Below are positions 1 through 9,153 of a stretch of 64,000 nucleotides of DNA, piece by piece. The stretch's first letter is position 1. Each line of letters starts with the position of its first letter. Location of the stretch: positions 620,001 to 684,000 of the forward strand of contig JAEPNY010000001.1 in assembly GCA_017643165.1 (NCBI GenBank). Direction: 5' to 3'. Under the pieces are notes generated by a model that ran no database searches, had not been told where the DNA came from, and saw only the letters and a program-made list of their open reading frames with translations. A program made the translations under genes and the position numbers. The DNA comes from Psychroserpens sp. Lineage in GTDB: Bacteria; Bacteroidota; Bacteroidia; Flavobacteriales; Flavobacteriaceae.

Positions 1-479
1 ATTCGTTAAAAGACTTCACGGTCGGTGGACTAAATTGTTGGGAAAACTGGATGCCTTTACCTCGAGCAGCGCTCTATGGACAAGGTGAAAATTTACATGT
101 CGCTGTGTGGCCAGGTAGTGACCATAATACGAAAGATATTACGCGGTTTATAGCAAGAGAATCCAGATCGTACGTTATCTCCGTGTCGAGTTTGATGGCC
201 GTAGCCGATTTTCCGAAAGATACACCTTATATTGATAAAATTTTAGAAAAGGCACCAAAGCAATTAGCTAATGGTGGAAGTTGTATTGCCGGACCGGATG
301 GTGAATGGATTGTAGAACCCATTTTACATAAAGAGGGTGTATTTTACGCTACCTTGGATTTTAATAAAGTATTGAAGGAGCGACAGAATTTTGATGCTGT
401 AGGGCACTACTCGAGACCAGACGTAACCCAATTGACAATTAATCGCGAACGTCAATCCACGATCAAAATTGATGATTAA
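1..479 (+). CDS. Nitrilase / carbon-nitrogen hydrolase, C-terminal part (5' end outside window)
   Basis: The open frame is already running at base 3 and ends at a TAA at 477-479, so only about the last 158 residues are seen. Just before an internal Met is the motif [14 protein letters not shown], the nitrilase nucleophile block; its Cys is codon 36-38. Further on, [13 protein letters not shown] and the closing strand resemble nitrilases of the aliphatic or cyanide-dihydratase type. The catalytic Glu and Lys lie upstream of the window. The family hydrolyses nitriles to carboxylic acids and ammonia. The exact substrate cannot be read from this part. An internal ATG at 51 is not the start, because the catalytic Cys lies before it. 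Confidence 0.85.
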   Translation, partial: SLKDFTVGGLNCWENWMPLPRAALYGQGENLHVAVWPGSDHNTKDITRFIARESRSYVISVSSLMAVADFPKDTPYIDKILEKAPKQLANGGSCIAGPDGEWIVEPILHKEGVFYATLDFNKVLKERQNFDAVGHYSRPDVTQLTINRERQSTIKIDD

Positions 480-493
480 TTGAAGTATTATAG

Positions 494-501
494 TACCTTT
501 G
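494..501 (+). promoter_or_regulatory. Putative -7 promoter element TACCTTTG
   Basis: The octamer matches the Bacteroidota TAnnTTTG -7 box and lies 48 bases before the ATG at 550. A TTG at 480-482 is too close to be a well-spaced -33 element, so the call rests on the -7 box alone. Confidence 0.4.
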
Positions 502-549
502 CAGCCTCATTCATTGGGACTTATATAAATTATCCAATTTTAGAGTATT

Positions 550-1386
550 ATGAACAGACAACAAGGCCGTAGCGGAAAGGGAAAATCAGCATTGAATCGA
601 CAAGCGAATTCACCTAAAGGGAATAGAGGACACAAAACGTCTTCGAAGAAAACTTCTGCTTCAAAAACAACTTCAAACTCTGATGAGATCAGACTCAACA
701 AATACATCGCTAATTCTGGAGTTTGTTCTAGACGTGATGCCGATATGCATATATCAGTTGGTAGTGTAACGGTTAATGGTAAAGTCATAACCGAAATGGG
801 TTATAAGGTGAAACCAGGTGATGAGGTAAGATTTGATGGATCTAGAATAAGTCCAGAGAAAAAAACGTATGTGTTATTGAATAAACCAAAAGGATTTGCA
901 ACGACGACCAGTGAAACGAAAGGGCGAACCGTTATGGATCTAGTGGCAAATGCAACTAATGCACGTATTAAGCCAATAGGACGATTAGGCAGAAGTTCTA
1001 CAGGCCTACTCTTATTTACTAATGACGATAAAATTGTTAAGAAATTCACGAATTCAAATACTGGTGTGGCTAGATTATTTGAAATTGAATTAGATCGTAA
1101 TTTAAAATATGAGGATTTTAAATCTATCCAAGAAGGTTTTAAAGTAAAAGGAAAATTGATCAGTGTTGAAGAGATCAGTTATGTCGAAGGTGAATCAAAA
1201 TCTAAAATCGGCTTGCGAATAAAAAACACGGGTAATTCAATATTACATACGATTTTTGATCATTTTAAATATGATATTATCCGAATCGATTGTGTTCAGG
1301 TTGGTCACTTAACCAAAAAAGATCTGCCTCGTGGTCACTGGAAACATTTAACCATTCAGGAAGTTAATACGCTTCAAATGTTATAA
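550..1386 (+). CDS. RluB/RsuA-family rRNA pseudouridine synthase-like protein lacking the catalytic Asp
   Basis: 278 residues. A basic, low-complexity N-terminal tail (1-45) is followed by an S4 RNA-binding domain (RLNKYIANSGVCSRRDAD, about 48-95) and a pseudouridine synthase fold. The family catalytic motif GRLD reads GRLG here: residue 147 is Gly (GGC at 988-990) where the catalytic Asp should be. The rest of the block (TGLLLFTNDDK) and the C-terminal LTKKDLPRGHW are well kept, so this is not a decaying gene. From memory, flavobacteria carry a paralogue with the same GRMG or GRLG change, which suggests a lineage-wide RNA-binding or assembly role rather than catalysis. That point is inference. 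Its promoter is probably the TACCTTTG box upstream. Confidence 0.85.
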   Translation: MNRQQGRSGKGKSALNRQANSPKGNRGHKTSSKKTSASKTTSNSDEIRLNKYIANSGVCSRRDADMHISVGSVTVNGKVITEMGYKVKPGDEVRFDGSRISPEKKTYVLLNKPKGFATTTSETKGRTVMDLVANATNARIKPIGRLGRSSTGLLLFTNDDKIVKKFTNSNTGVARLFEIELDRNLKYEDFKSIQEGFKVKGKLISVEEISYVEGESKSKIGLRIKNTGNSILHTIFDHFKYDIIRIDCVQVGHLTKKDLPRGHWKHLTIQEVNTLQML

Positions 1387-1393
1387 TAGACGT

Positions 1394-2407
1394 CTAGCCT
1401 TTAACATTGAATGTGTAAGTAGAGATACGATCTTCACCGATAAATAAATGAACATCATAAAAACCCGTTGTATCAAATTGGTATTGAACAGTCAGTGAAG
1501 AATCTTCCTGATGTGTTGTTTTAGGATGAATCTTTTTATTGCGATAACCATCATCAATTTCAAACGTAATATCATCTGCCTCAACAGACTTGGCTAGCTC
1601 GTATTTGAACGTTATTGTTTCATACTTTCTGACGTCATGATGCATTTTCTTTGGTGCTTCATGCCCATTTAAATTAGTGTAGGCTTTGCCATAAACAACA
1701 GGCGCATCAATAAAATCTTTAAACGTAGGAGCATTTTGATCCATTAGTAACCATTTTTCATCAGCTGGAAAATGGTTTATTGCAAATAATTTAGGATTTG
1801 CTAGATAGAAACCATCATTGTAATAGAACATGAACTTTTGAGTTTCAGGATTGGGTATTCCACTTGCCCATGTCGGATCACATAAATACCATTTGTTATC
1901 AATTTTCACGGCATTCCAAGAGTGATTTGGAGTAGTGAGCTTATCAACATCGATCATGCTAGTTCTTCCGAATCCATCCACTATTTCACATTCGATATTG
2001 GCTAATGTTGCAAGCTTTTTGACTAAATAGGCATACCCAGTGCAGATAGTACGCTTTTTATTGAGCATATTTTTGAGAATCCTAGATCGGGATTGTTCAT
2101 TCCAAGAATTTAGTTGATCAAGATCATCTTTGAATCGCTCTCGCTTACGTTTGTTTTTTAAATACCAACTATAATCGTTTGAAATGTTATGACACACCCA
2201 AAAATAGATGGCTCTAAATTGTTCGACTTCAGTTTCTAGATTAGCCGTCAGTTTTGAAGTAAGATCTGGTAGATTATGAAGCGTTTCATTACTGTATGAC
2301 AAGGCAATGCTATCGGCTTTCTTGAAGTCAATATGATTAAAATCAGAGCGCTGCGCATTGGTCTGCCATACAGCAAATAAAACAATAATGTACCTGAGAT
2401 AGGTCAT
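1394..2407 (-). CDS. Secreted transglutaminase-like superfamily protein
   Basis: 337 residues with a short signal peptide ending near TNAQ. The transglutaminase-like catalytic set is visible: Cys122 in RTICTGYAY, His162 in PNHSWNAVKI and Asp177 in YLCDPTWASG. The C-terminal third is beta-rich and resembles an Ig-like or transglutaminase-associated module. Such proteins act in the periplasm or on the surface as peptidases or amidases; the substrate is unknown. The next gene on the same strand (2414-2869) lies just upstream, 6 bases away, so the two are probably co-transcribed. Confidence 0.75.
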   Translation of the reverse strand: MTYLRYIIVLFAVWQTNAQRSDFNHIDFKKADSIALSYSNETLHNLPDLTSKLTANLETEVEQFRAIYFWVCHNISNDYSWYLKNKRKRERFKDDLDQLNSWNEQSRSRILKNMLNKKRTICTGYAYLVKKLATLANIECEIVDGFGRTSMIDVDKLTTPNHSWNAVKIDNKWYLCDPTWASGIPNPETQKFMFYYNDGFYLANPKLFAINHFPADEKWLLMDQNAPTFKDFIDAPVVYGKAYTNLNGHEAPKKMHHDVRKYETITFKYELAKSVEADDITFEIDDGYRNKKIHPKTTHQEDSSLTVQYQFDTTGFYDVHLFIGEDRISTYTFNVKG

Positions 2408-2413
2408 AATCGA

Positions 2414-2869
2414 TTAATTACGTCGTTTAGAACGTTTCGATTTATAAGGTGTATTTGTGTCTACAGTACCTAGGATTTCATTAAGATCAGAAGTCATCTC
2501 GACTTTTAGCATGGTGAGATTACCAACCAATTTAATTTCTTTGGTATCATAACCCACAAAACTAAATACTAGTACATCACCTTGTTTTAAGGCTTTAGGA
2601 AATGTAAATGCTCCTTTCTCATCAGTAAATGTGCCTGTAGTTGTTCCCTTTAATAGAATGTTTACACCAAGTAAAGGTCCATTTTCATCAGCAACAATAC
2701 CCTTTAGAAGGCTCTCTTGAACGTTGTTCGCAGACTTTGAAGCTGTATTTTGTGCGTCTAAATTCATAAAAGACGTACTGAAAAAGCATAAAATTAATGC
2801 CATTACCAGTGTAGGTTTCATTAGTTGAATACTAAGCTTTGGCGCATTGGAAGTGAATAAAGTTTTCAT
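2414..2869 (-). CDS. Secreted protein with a CarboxypepD_reg-like domain
   Basis: About 151 residues from the ATG at 2869; an in-frame GTG at 2899 is the alternative, but the ATG gives a better signal peptide (hydrophobic stretch LVMALILCFFSTSF, cut near LDAQ). The body is a single carboxypeptidase-regulatory-like beta-sandwich (GIVADENGPLLGVNILLKG, then GTFTDEKGAFTF), the module that starts SusC-type TonB receptors. There is no barrel behind it. The C-terminus is a short basic tail (KSKRSKRRN). It shares its operon with the transglutaminase-like gene. The function is unknown; an adaptor or surface-protein role would fit. Confidence 0.7.
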   Translation of the reverse strand: MKTLFTSNAPKLSIQLMKPTLVMALILCFFSTSFMNLDAQNTASKSANNVQESLLKGIVADENGPLLGVNILLKGTTTGTFTDEKGAFTFPKALKQGDVLVFSFVGYDTKEIKLVGNLTMLKVEMTSDLNEILGTVDTNTPYKSKRSKRRN

Positions 2870-3166
2870 AATATTAATGTTTTTATCAAATCTCTTCACT
2901 TTTTATAACATGAACAATTCAGTTTTAGTAAGAACATACAGTTTAAAAGTGAACTGAGTATTTGAATGAGTGTGGTCTAAAAATCAAGTGTTTAAAATAT
3001 GAAAACTTTCGCTTAACCTAAAGTTAAACTTCTGTTTTTTTGACTAGCTACAAAATAATCTATATTCACTTTAATATTTTTTATAAATTTAATTTGCTAT
3101 TAGTTCGGGAACGATCTAAACTCTTAAGGGAGTGTTATATCTTTTACAACCTACACAATTTTAGAT

Positions 3167-3484
3167 ATGAACAAGAGAGATAATTTAAAACGCGTCATTG
3201 TTGATTTTAAAAAGTTAACACCAGAAATTTTAGCCTTGTTAGTTCAAAAGTATCCTGATGGCTATGATGATGATCATATCATTTCATTTAGAAATGCTCA
3301 AAATGAAATCATTGAAGCAGTTGAAGTAACAACCGAAGACACCAAATATTTAGTGAAGGTGAGTACAAGTCTGGCAGCAACTATGGAAAACTATGATGAA
3401 GATGATTACGAGGCCTATAATAGTGATGATCCTGAAGCTGTACAGCCGCCGGATATAGATAATGATATCGATAGTGCAAATTGA
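3167..3484 (+). CDS. Small acidic conserved hypothetical protein
   Basis: 105 residues with no signal peptide or membrane segment. The first half is mixed (NLKRVIVDFKKLTPEILALL) and the last 35 residues are strongly acidic, rich in Asp, Glu and Asn. The composition is that of a soluble cytoplasmic protein. I recall similar short proteins widely in flavobacteria, always without a known role. It stands alone between the minus-strand operon ending at 2869 and the convergent glycosyltransferase block. Confidence 0.65.
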   Translation: MNKRDNLKRVIVDFKKLTPEILALLVQKYPDGYDDDHIISFRNAQNEIIEAVEVTTEDTKYLVKVSTSLAATMENYDEDDYEAYNSDDPEAVQPPDIDNDIDSAN

Positions 3485-3543
3485 TTATTGGTATTCAAAG
3501 ATTGACATACTATCTGCAATCAAAATGAATCCATAAGAAGTTA

Positions 3544-4902
3544 TTATATTTTGGTGTTTCTTAGAGTAATCAATTCCTTAATGAACACACCATAAACTAT
3601 GACGTATTCTAATGCTATTATCCAAAGGTTTTCTGATTTATCAGCTTTATTGATATTGAGATATGCGAGGTAGCTTAAGATAATTACAAAGCTCCAGACT
3701 ATAGGAAACTTGTAATTCGTAAAAACACTTAGGAGTAGAAGCGTTGCAATGTACCATGGATGTACAGTAGTACTCATAAAAAGGTATGCTGCAAATGCCA
3801 AGAGCATATATCGTATAAGAGTTGAGGTGTCTTCGGCTTTTCTGTACAGACTTAACCATAAGATATATAGGATTACAAGTATCGGTAATACTTTCCCTAT
3901 TAGCTTAATTTCATTATATCCAGTTATGCTGAATCCTATTTCCCTAAGTAAATAATAAATACTCGCGTTAAATTCGAAATTTTGGAACCACAGTGCTACT
4001 GTTTGTGCATAGTTAGTTACAAATTCCGTCGAGAAGAAAGGAGCAAATAAAGCTATAGTTATTAGACCTACAATAGCATAGAACCCGAATAATACCTTCA
4101 CATTTATCTGAACGCTATTGTCTTTTTTAAAATAGAAGAACAATAATGTTAAGAACATCAATGGGATAAGCTTAACTGAAATTGAACAAGCAAATAACAG
4201 AGCGGCCCATTTCCACTTTTTTTGGTGTAAAACATACAAACTCCATACTAAGAAGAAAAGCATCACGCCTTCAAAATGCAAATTGCCTGTGAGTTCAATA
4301 ATGATGAATGGATTCAGTAGATACCAAAAGATGTTTTTAACAGGTATGTTGAGGGCTTTTAACAACCGTTTTCCGAAATATAAAATTCCGAGATCTGCTG
4401 CGATAATAATTACTCTAAATACGATTGCCGCACCCAAAATGCTTTTACCCGAAAATATAGCTGCAATAAAAAAACAAAGCTGATTAATCGGTGGATAGTT
4501 GGTAAAATGGCTTCCGTTTAATTCGCCCATCCCATCATAAAGAATTTGACCTTGCTCAACAGGAATATTACCTGAACTTACTAAAGATTCTGGTGTGAAC
4601 AAATAAGGATTCATACCTTCAAGAATCATTCGTCCATCCCAAATAAATCGGTAAAAATCTTGTGATAAATTGGGGATTGCAATAATAAAGATTATCCTAG
4701 ACAGCACTGCAATAACAGACAACAAACGAATATTAGAACCTGCGTATTTCAACAGTAATAGAAACACCAAGAACAACCCAGAATATAGTAAGATCAACGT
4801 TGTGTAGTCTGTACGCTCAAGCTCGTATGCAAAAAACCAATAAAGAAAAAAGCTAACAAAAGTGAGCAACAATGGAACCTTATAAAGTTTCCAGAACTGC
4901 AT
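3544..4902 (-). CDS. Polytopic GT-C-type mannosyltransferase-like membrane protein
   Basis: 452 residues with about ten or more hydrophobic segments across the whole length. The acidic loop SQDFYRFIWDGRMILEG after the first segments is the typical GT-C active-site loop, and NPFIIIELTGNLHFEG is shared with GT87/mannosyltransferase-like proteins. GT-C enzymes transfer sugars from polyprenyl-phosphate donors at the outer face of the inner membrane. It is the last gene of a tight block: its start abuts the stop of the processive GT2 enzyme, and the block also has a polyprenyl-phosphate mannose synthase-like gene that could supply its donor. Confidence 0.75.
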   Translation of the reverse strand: MQFWKLYKVPLLLTFVSFFLYWFFAYELERTDYTTLILLYSGLFLVFLLLLKYAGSNIRLLSVIAVLSRIIFIIAIPNLSQDFYRFIWDGRMILEGMNPYLFTPESLVSSGNIPVEQGQILYDGMGELNGSHFTNYPPINQLCFFIAAIFSGKSILGAAIVFRVIIIAADLGILYFGKRLLKALNIPVKNIFWYLLNPFIIIELTGNLHFEGVMLFFLVWSLYVLHQKKWKWAALLFACSISVKLIPLMFLTLLFFYFKKDNSVQINVKVLFGFYAIVGLITIALFAPFFSTEFVTNYAQTVALWFQNFEFNASIYYLLREIGFSITGYNEIKLIGKVLPILVILYILWLSLYRKAEDTSTLIRYMLLAFAAYLFMSTTVHPWYIATLLLLSVFTNYKFPIVWSFVIILSYLAYLNINKADKSENLWIIALEYVIVYGVFIKELITLRNTKI

Positions 4903-6392
4903 TAGACTTTAGATGAAAGGGATTTGAAAAAGACATAACCAAATCCGATGAATAACATAAGGTGAAATGGAAATAACCCAAAATCGCCACCTTGATCACC
5001 TACGATGAATGCACTGTATAAACCAAATCCAAAATAAAACATCAATAGGCCTTCTAAAATCACATTGGCCGAAAGTTTCTTCCTTAAGTACTTATTGCCT
5101 TTCCAAGAATCTTTGATACTACTAATATTGAATTTTGGTGTTCGAACAAACTCACTACGCTTTCCTATATGACCTTCAATTACGGCTATAGAATTGTGCA
5201 ATGAAAAGCCCATCGCTATAGAGAAAAAGGTGAAGAACATACCTATATAGCTGAAAAACTTTTTAAAGCCACTGCCATAAATATTTTTATACATGAACCA
5301 ATAGCATACAAAAAAGATAACCGTGCTCATCACGAAGAAACTCATGAAATAAAAATAATATCTTAAATGAGCATATTCATTCTTGATGTATAGCATCGGG
5401 ATACTTAATACGGCCACAGTGAAGATGCTTAAGAACATGGTACTGTTTAATAAATGTAATAAGCCATGAACTTTCGTTTTCGCTGAAATATTTTTAGATC
5501 GAATCACACGCCACAACATTTTTCTAAAGTTTTCGGCACCTCCTTTATTCCAACGAAATTGTTGAGAGCGAGCGGCGCTGATCACTACAGGAAGTTCTGC
5601 AGGTGTTTCCACATCTTCTAAATATTTAAACTTCCAATTTTTAAGCTGTGCGCGATAACTCAGGTCAAGATCTTCTGTTAAAGTATCTCCTTCCCAATTT
5701 CCAGCATCTATGATACAAGTCTTACGCCACACACCAGCAGTCCCATTAAAGTTTATAAAATGGCCTTTACTATTTCTTCCGACTTGCTCTAAAGTGAAAT
5801 GCGCATCCAGAGCAAAGGCTTGTATTTTGGTAAGAAGCGAATAATTTCTATTAATATGACCCCAACGCGTTTGAACAACTCCAATTTCTTCATTCTTAAA
5901 AAAAGGGATGGTTCGTTTCAACCAATTTTTCTTGGGTAAAAAGTCAGCATCAAAAATGGCTATAAATTCACCTTTTGCGCTTTTAAGACCTTCTTTTAAT
6001 GCACCTGCTTTAAATCCTTGACGGTCGGTACGCGTCATATGTTTGATGTCTAAACCAGTGGCTTGTAGTTTTTCGATGTGCTCACGAGTTGAATTTACAC
6101 TCTCATCAGTCGAATCGTCTAAAACTTGAATCTCGAGCTTTTCTTTAGGGTATTCTATTTGTGCGATATTATCCAATAATCGATCCATAACGTACATTTC
6201 GTTAAAGACTGGTAGTTGAATTGTGACTAATGGAACTTCATCGGGATTCGACAGATCAAATGTTTCACATTCGGTATTCGACTTTTTTGATGACAAATAA
6301 TTATACAACAAATTAAGCTGAGCCAGCGCATACATAAATATGAGCAGAATAGCAATGGTGTAGATAACTATAATAACCGATTCTAAAATCAT
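4902..6392 (-). CDS. Cellulose synthase-like processive glycosyltransferase (GT2)
   Basis: 496 residues. An N-terminal membrane segment is followed by a cytoplasmic GT-A domain with DDS at 92-94, DAD at 148-150, TED at 239-241 and QQFRW at 277-281, the set of processive GT2 enzymes (CESA, CsgB and glucomannan-type synthases). Four or more membrane segments follow. It probably polymerises or transfers a sugar at the inner membrane. It overlaps its upstream neighbour by 4 bases, a sign of coupled translation. The sugar and product cannot be told from the sequence. Confidence 0.85.
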   Translation of the reverse strand: MILESVIIVIYTIAILLIFMYALAQLNLLYNYLSSKKSNTECETFDLSNPDEVPLVTIQLPVFNEMYVMDRLLDNIAQIEYPKEKLEIQVLDDSTDESVNSTREHIEKLQATGLDIKHMTRTDRQGFKAGALKEGLKSAKGEFIAIFDADFLPKKNWLKRTIPFFKNEEIGVVQTRWGHINRNYSLLTKIQAFALDAHFTLEQVGRNSKGHFINFNGTAGVWRKTCIIDAGNWEGDTLTEDLDLSYRAQLKNWKFKYLEDVETPAELPVVISAARSQQFRWNKGGAENFRKMLWRVIRSKNISAKTKVHGLLHLLNSTMFLSIFTVAVLSIPMLYIKNEYAHLRYYFYFMSFFVMSTVIFFVCYWFMYKNIYGSGFKKFFSYIGMFFTFFSIAMGFSLHNSIAVIEGHIGKRSEFVRTPKFNISSIKDSWKGNKYLRKKLSANVILEGLLMFYFGFGLYSAFIVGDQGGDFGLFPFHLMLFIGFGYVFFKSLSSKV

Positions 6393-7081
6393 TTTTTGAA
6401 ACTATATTTAAAAATCCACCCTAAGATTTTTATGCCTGCAAATATAGCACCTTTTAGCGTACCTGAAACTTTTGAGACACCTATTCTGTTACGATAATTA
6501 ACAGGTATTTCAACATATGTTAGTTTTTGGCGTAGTGCCTTTAACTGCATTTCAACAGTCCACCCATAGGTTTTGTCCTCCATTTGCAAGGCTAATAGCT
6601 TGTCGTATTTAATAGCTCGAAAAGGGCCGAGATCGGTAAATTTTGCACCAAAAAATAACTTCATAAGTGTTGTAGCAAGCCAATTTCCGAAGATTTGAGG
6701 TATGGTCATTGCTCCTTGTTCTCTCAACGATTTAACGCGAGCACCAATGACAAAGTCAATATCTTTTTTAAGTATGGGGTCAACAATTTTAGTTAACTCC
6801 TCAGGATAGTCACTGTAATCACCATCTAGGAATACGATGACATCAGGAATGGTCGATTGTTTAGCAACATAATTCAGCCCTTTTAAACAGGCATAACCGT
6901 AACCTTTTCTGGGTTCACTTAAAACTGTAGCTCCTGCATTTTTGGCATTCACTTCTGTATCATCAGCAGAGTTATTACTAACAACAATTATTTCACTCAC
7001 AATGTCAGGGATATCATTAATGACATGTGCAATAGAATCTGCTTCGTTATAAGCAGGAATGATCACTTTTATAATGCTCAT
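6389..7081 (-). CDS. GT2 glycosyltransferase of the polyprenyl-phosphate sugar synthase type
   Basis: 230 residues, one GT-A domain: IIPAYNEADSI at the N-terminus, the nucleotide-sugar metal site DGD at 86-88, and the acceptor-side region GARVKSLREQGAM. It lacks the C-terminal membrane pair of longer family members. Enzymes of this type load mannose or glucose from a nucleotide sugar onto dolichyl or undecaprenyl phosphate. With a GT-C enzyme two genes away, a donor-making role is likely. It overlaps the neighbouring genes by 4 bases at both ends. Confidence 0.8.
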   Translation of the reverse strand: MSIIKVIIPAYNEADSIAHVINDIPDIVSEIIVVSNNSADDTEVNAKNAGATVLSEPRKGYGYACLKGLNYVAKQSTIPDVIVFLDGDYSDYPEELTKIVDPILKKDIDFVIGARVKSLREQGAMTIPQIFGNWLATTLMKLFFGAKFTDLGPFRAIKYDKLLALQMEDKTYGWTVEMQLKALRQKLTYVEIPVNYRNRIGVSKVSGTLKGAIFAGIKILGWIFKYSFKK

Positions 7082-7554
7082 CTAAGGTCTTTTAAGCTAT
7101 TTTCCTTTCGAAATGAGCGGTAGTCTGTCCAAGTTTTGATTTTCTTTCCTTCTGAATACTTAACGGCGGCAACCAACTTCTCATTTTCATACATGAGGCA
7201 ATATCCGTTTTTTTGGTTATTTTTTAGCTGGCATTTGTGATTTATTTTTTCCATGTCGTCATAAAATAACCACCAATTACATTTTTTGTCTTCAATGTAA
7301 TGACCTTCACTAACTTTTGCGCCATTCTCACTGTAGAAGCGCCAATACTTTGTTTTTAGATCGTTTTTGTAATGACCTGCACTCTTGGTTTGACCATTTT
7401 CATAATAGAATTTCCAATAGGATGTTTTTTTATTATTAACTATCCAGCCTTCAGATTCTAGTTGACCATTCTCGAAATAGTTCTTTTGATATTCCTTTTT
7501 TGGAACATTGAAGAGTAAAGATAACGAGGTAACTAATACAAATAAAAGACGCAC
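7078..7554 (-). CDS. Secreted YwqK/MORN-type repeat protein
   Basis: 158 residues starting at a GTG (7554). A signal peptide (LLFVLVTSLSLLFN) is followed by at least four repeats of the form YYENGQ-x-SAGHYKND, the toxin-antitoxin YwqK / MORN-like repeat. Such beta-hairpin repeats are common in flavobacterial exported proteins with no settled function; the family name antitoxin is historical. It leads the glycosyltransferase block with a 4-base overlap, so it is probably translated together with it. Confidence 0.7.
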   Translation of the reverse strand: MRLLFVLVTSLSLLFNVPKKEYQKNYFENGQLESEGWIVNNKKTSYWKFYYENGQTKSAGHYKNDLKTKYWRFYSENGAKVSEGHYIEDKKCNWWLFYDDMEKINHKCQLKNNQKNGYCLMYENEKLVAAVKYSEGKKIKTWTDYRSFRKENSLKDLR

Positions 7555-7561
7555 TACAATT

Positions 7562-9151
7562 CTATTTTTGATTTACTAGATCCATAAGGTCAACATCGTT
7601 TCCTAGAAGAATTTCTGTAGGATTAATGCGTCCATTCATTGAATCGTTTTCAAGTTTTAACACACCTCTTGGGCATACTGCGGAACAAATTCCACAACCA
7701 ACACAGCTTGAGCGTACAATGTTTTCACCTTTTTGTGCATAGGCTCTAACATCGATACCCATTTCACAGTAAGTCGAACAATTTCCACATGAAATACACT
7801 GTCCACCATTTGTTGTAATTCTGAATTTTGAAAATAAACGTTGCTGGAATCCTAATATGGCTGCCATAGGACATCCAAAACGACACCACGCTCTACTTCC
7901 TAGAATTGGGTAGAAACCTGTTCCAATTACTCCAGAAAATATTGAACCAATATAAATACCGTAAACTGACCTCAAGCTTCCAGATTTAACATAAAATAAT
8001 TGTTCTGTGGTTCCTGTAAAATGCATCACTAATAATAAAGCAATGACTACGAAGAATCCGATTGCTCCATACTTTGCATCTTTGCCGAGCTCGCGACGTT
8101 TAAAAATCATTACTCCAGTAAAGATTACTGTGAGAAACCCAATCACCAATGAAATGAATACACCTCTAGTTAACCAAAAGTCGTTACTGTCATAGCCTAG
8201 GTAGGTATATACCATTGCTGTTGTCATCACGACAGAAAACACCAACACGGCATGTATTAACCAGCGCTCGATGCGCCATGCGTATAATTTTTTTGATGAC
8301 AATTGTCTGAATGAATCACCTGCTGTTTCAGCAAGTCCACCGCAACCACATACCCAGGAGCAATACCATCGCTTACCGTACTTATAGGTAAGGATTGGTG
8401 TAATTACGAAAATTGAAAGAATTCCAAAAATAATAAGTGCCAACCCAATATTCCCATTTGATAAAAAGCCTTTTACCGACCATTCGTCAAAAATATAGTA
8501 GTTAAGAGGCCATACGCTCTTAAGGTCATAATATGGGAGGTCATTGTTCATTACGTACATAAACTCCGGTATGAGAAATGCAAACCCTAATTGGAAGAAC
8601 ATTACAGAAATCGTACGTAACTGTTGGTAGCGATTGTGTCGATATTTGAGAATAAATTTATAACCAAATGCAAGGATAGCTATAGTATACAAGGTTCCAT
8701 AAACAAACCACTGACTTGCATTTCTACCACTTAAAAGATTACTCAATGGATCAAACAGAGCGATTAATCCTGTATTTGGAGCTCCGTCCTTTCCAAGTCC
8801 TAAGTACTGTGGATAGAAATAAAGTACAATATAAAAGACAGTTAGAATTACACCAACGATCCATCCCCAAACGCCTCTTGACGAGATCGATTTAAACCAA
8901 ACGCCATTATTTTTAATACCTTCAAGTTTTGTGAGATATGCTTCCCTTGAGTACCAAACAGTTCCAGCCGTAATTAGACCCAGTGCTAAAGAAAGGAAAA
9001 GACCTTTATTTGGAAAATTGGTATTTAATAGTGCTATCGCCATTATGAACAGTCCAATTACGCCAATTCCTAAGGCAATTTTCTGTTTATTCGAAATGTC
9101 TGTAGCATCTGGTTTAGCTAAAGACATGCTATGATTTAATTTATTACTCAT
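7562..9151 (-). CDS. Membrane-bound polyferredoxin (NapH/CcoG-like 4Fe-4S protein)
   Basis: 529 residues with about nine or ten membrane helices. Cys motifs lie at cytoplasmic loops: CSWVCGCGG in the middle, CRFGCP about residue 430, then two 4Fe-4S ferredoxin clusters, CISCGNCSTYCEMG and CVGCGICSAVCPRG, at the C-terminus. This is the layout of NapH, NosR-C-terminal and CcoG-type electron carriers. The FAD oxidoreductase directly upstream (9154-10458) is 2 bases away, so the pair probably moves electrons from NAD(P)H into a membrane or periplasmic acceptor. The acceptor is not in the window. Confidence 0.8.
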   Translation of the reverse strand: MSNKLNHSMSLAKPDATDISNKQKIALGIGVIGLFIMAIALLNTNFPNKGLFLSLALGLITAGTVWYSREAYLTKLEGIKNNGVWFKSISSRGVWGWIVGVILTVFYIVLYFYPQYLGLGKDGAPNTGLIALFDPLSNLLSGRNASQWFVYGTLYTIAILAFGYKFILKYRHNRYQQLRTISVMFFQLGFAFLIPEFMYVMNNDLPYYDLKSVWPLNYYIFDEWSVKGFLSNGNIGLALIIFGILSIFVITPILTYKYGKRWYCSWVCGCGGLAETAGDSFRQLSSKKLYAWRIERWLIHAVLVFSVVMTTAMVYTYLGYDSNDFWLTRGVFISLVIGFLTVIFTGVMIFKRRELGKDAKYGAIGFFVVIALLLVMHFTGTTEQLFYVKSGSLRSVYGIYIGSIFSGVIGTGFYPILGSRAWCRFGCPMAAILGFQQRLFSKFRITTNGGQCISCGNCSTYCEMGIDVRAYAQKGENIVRSSCVGCGICSAVCPRGVLKLENDSMNGRINPTEILLGNDVDLMDLVNQK

Positions 9152-9153
9152 GA

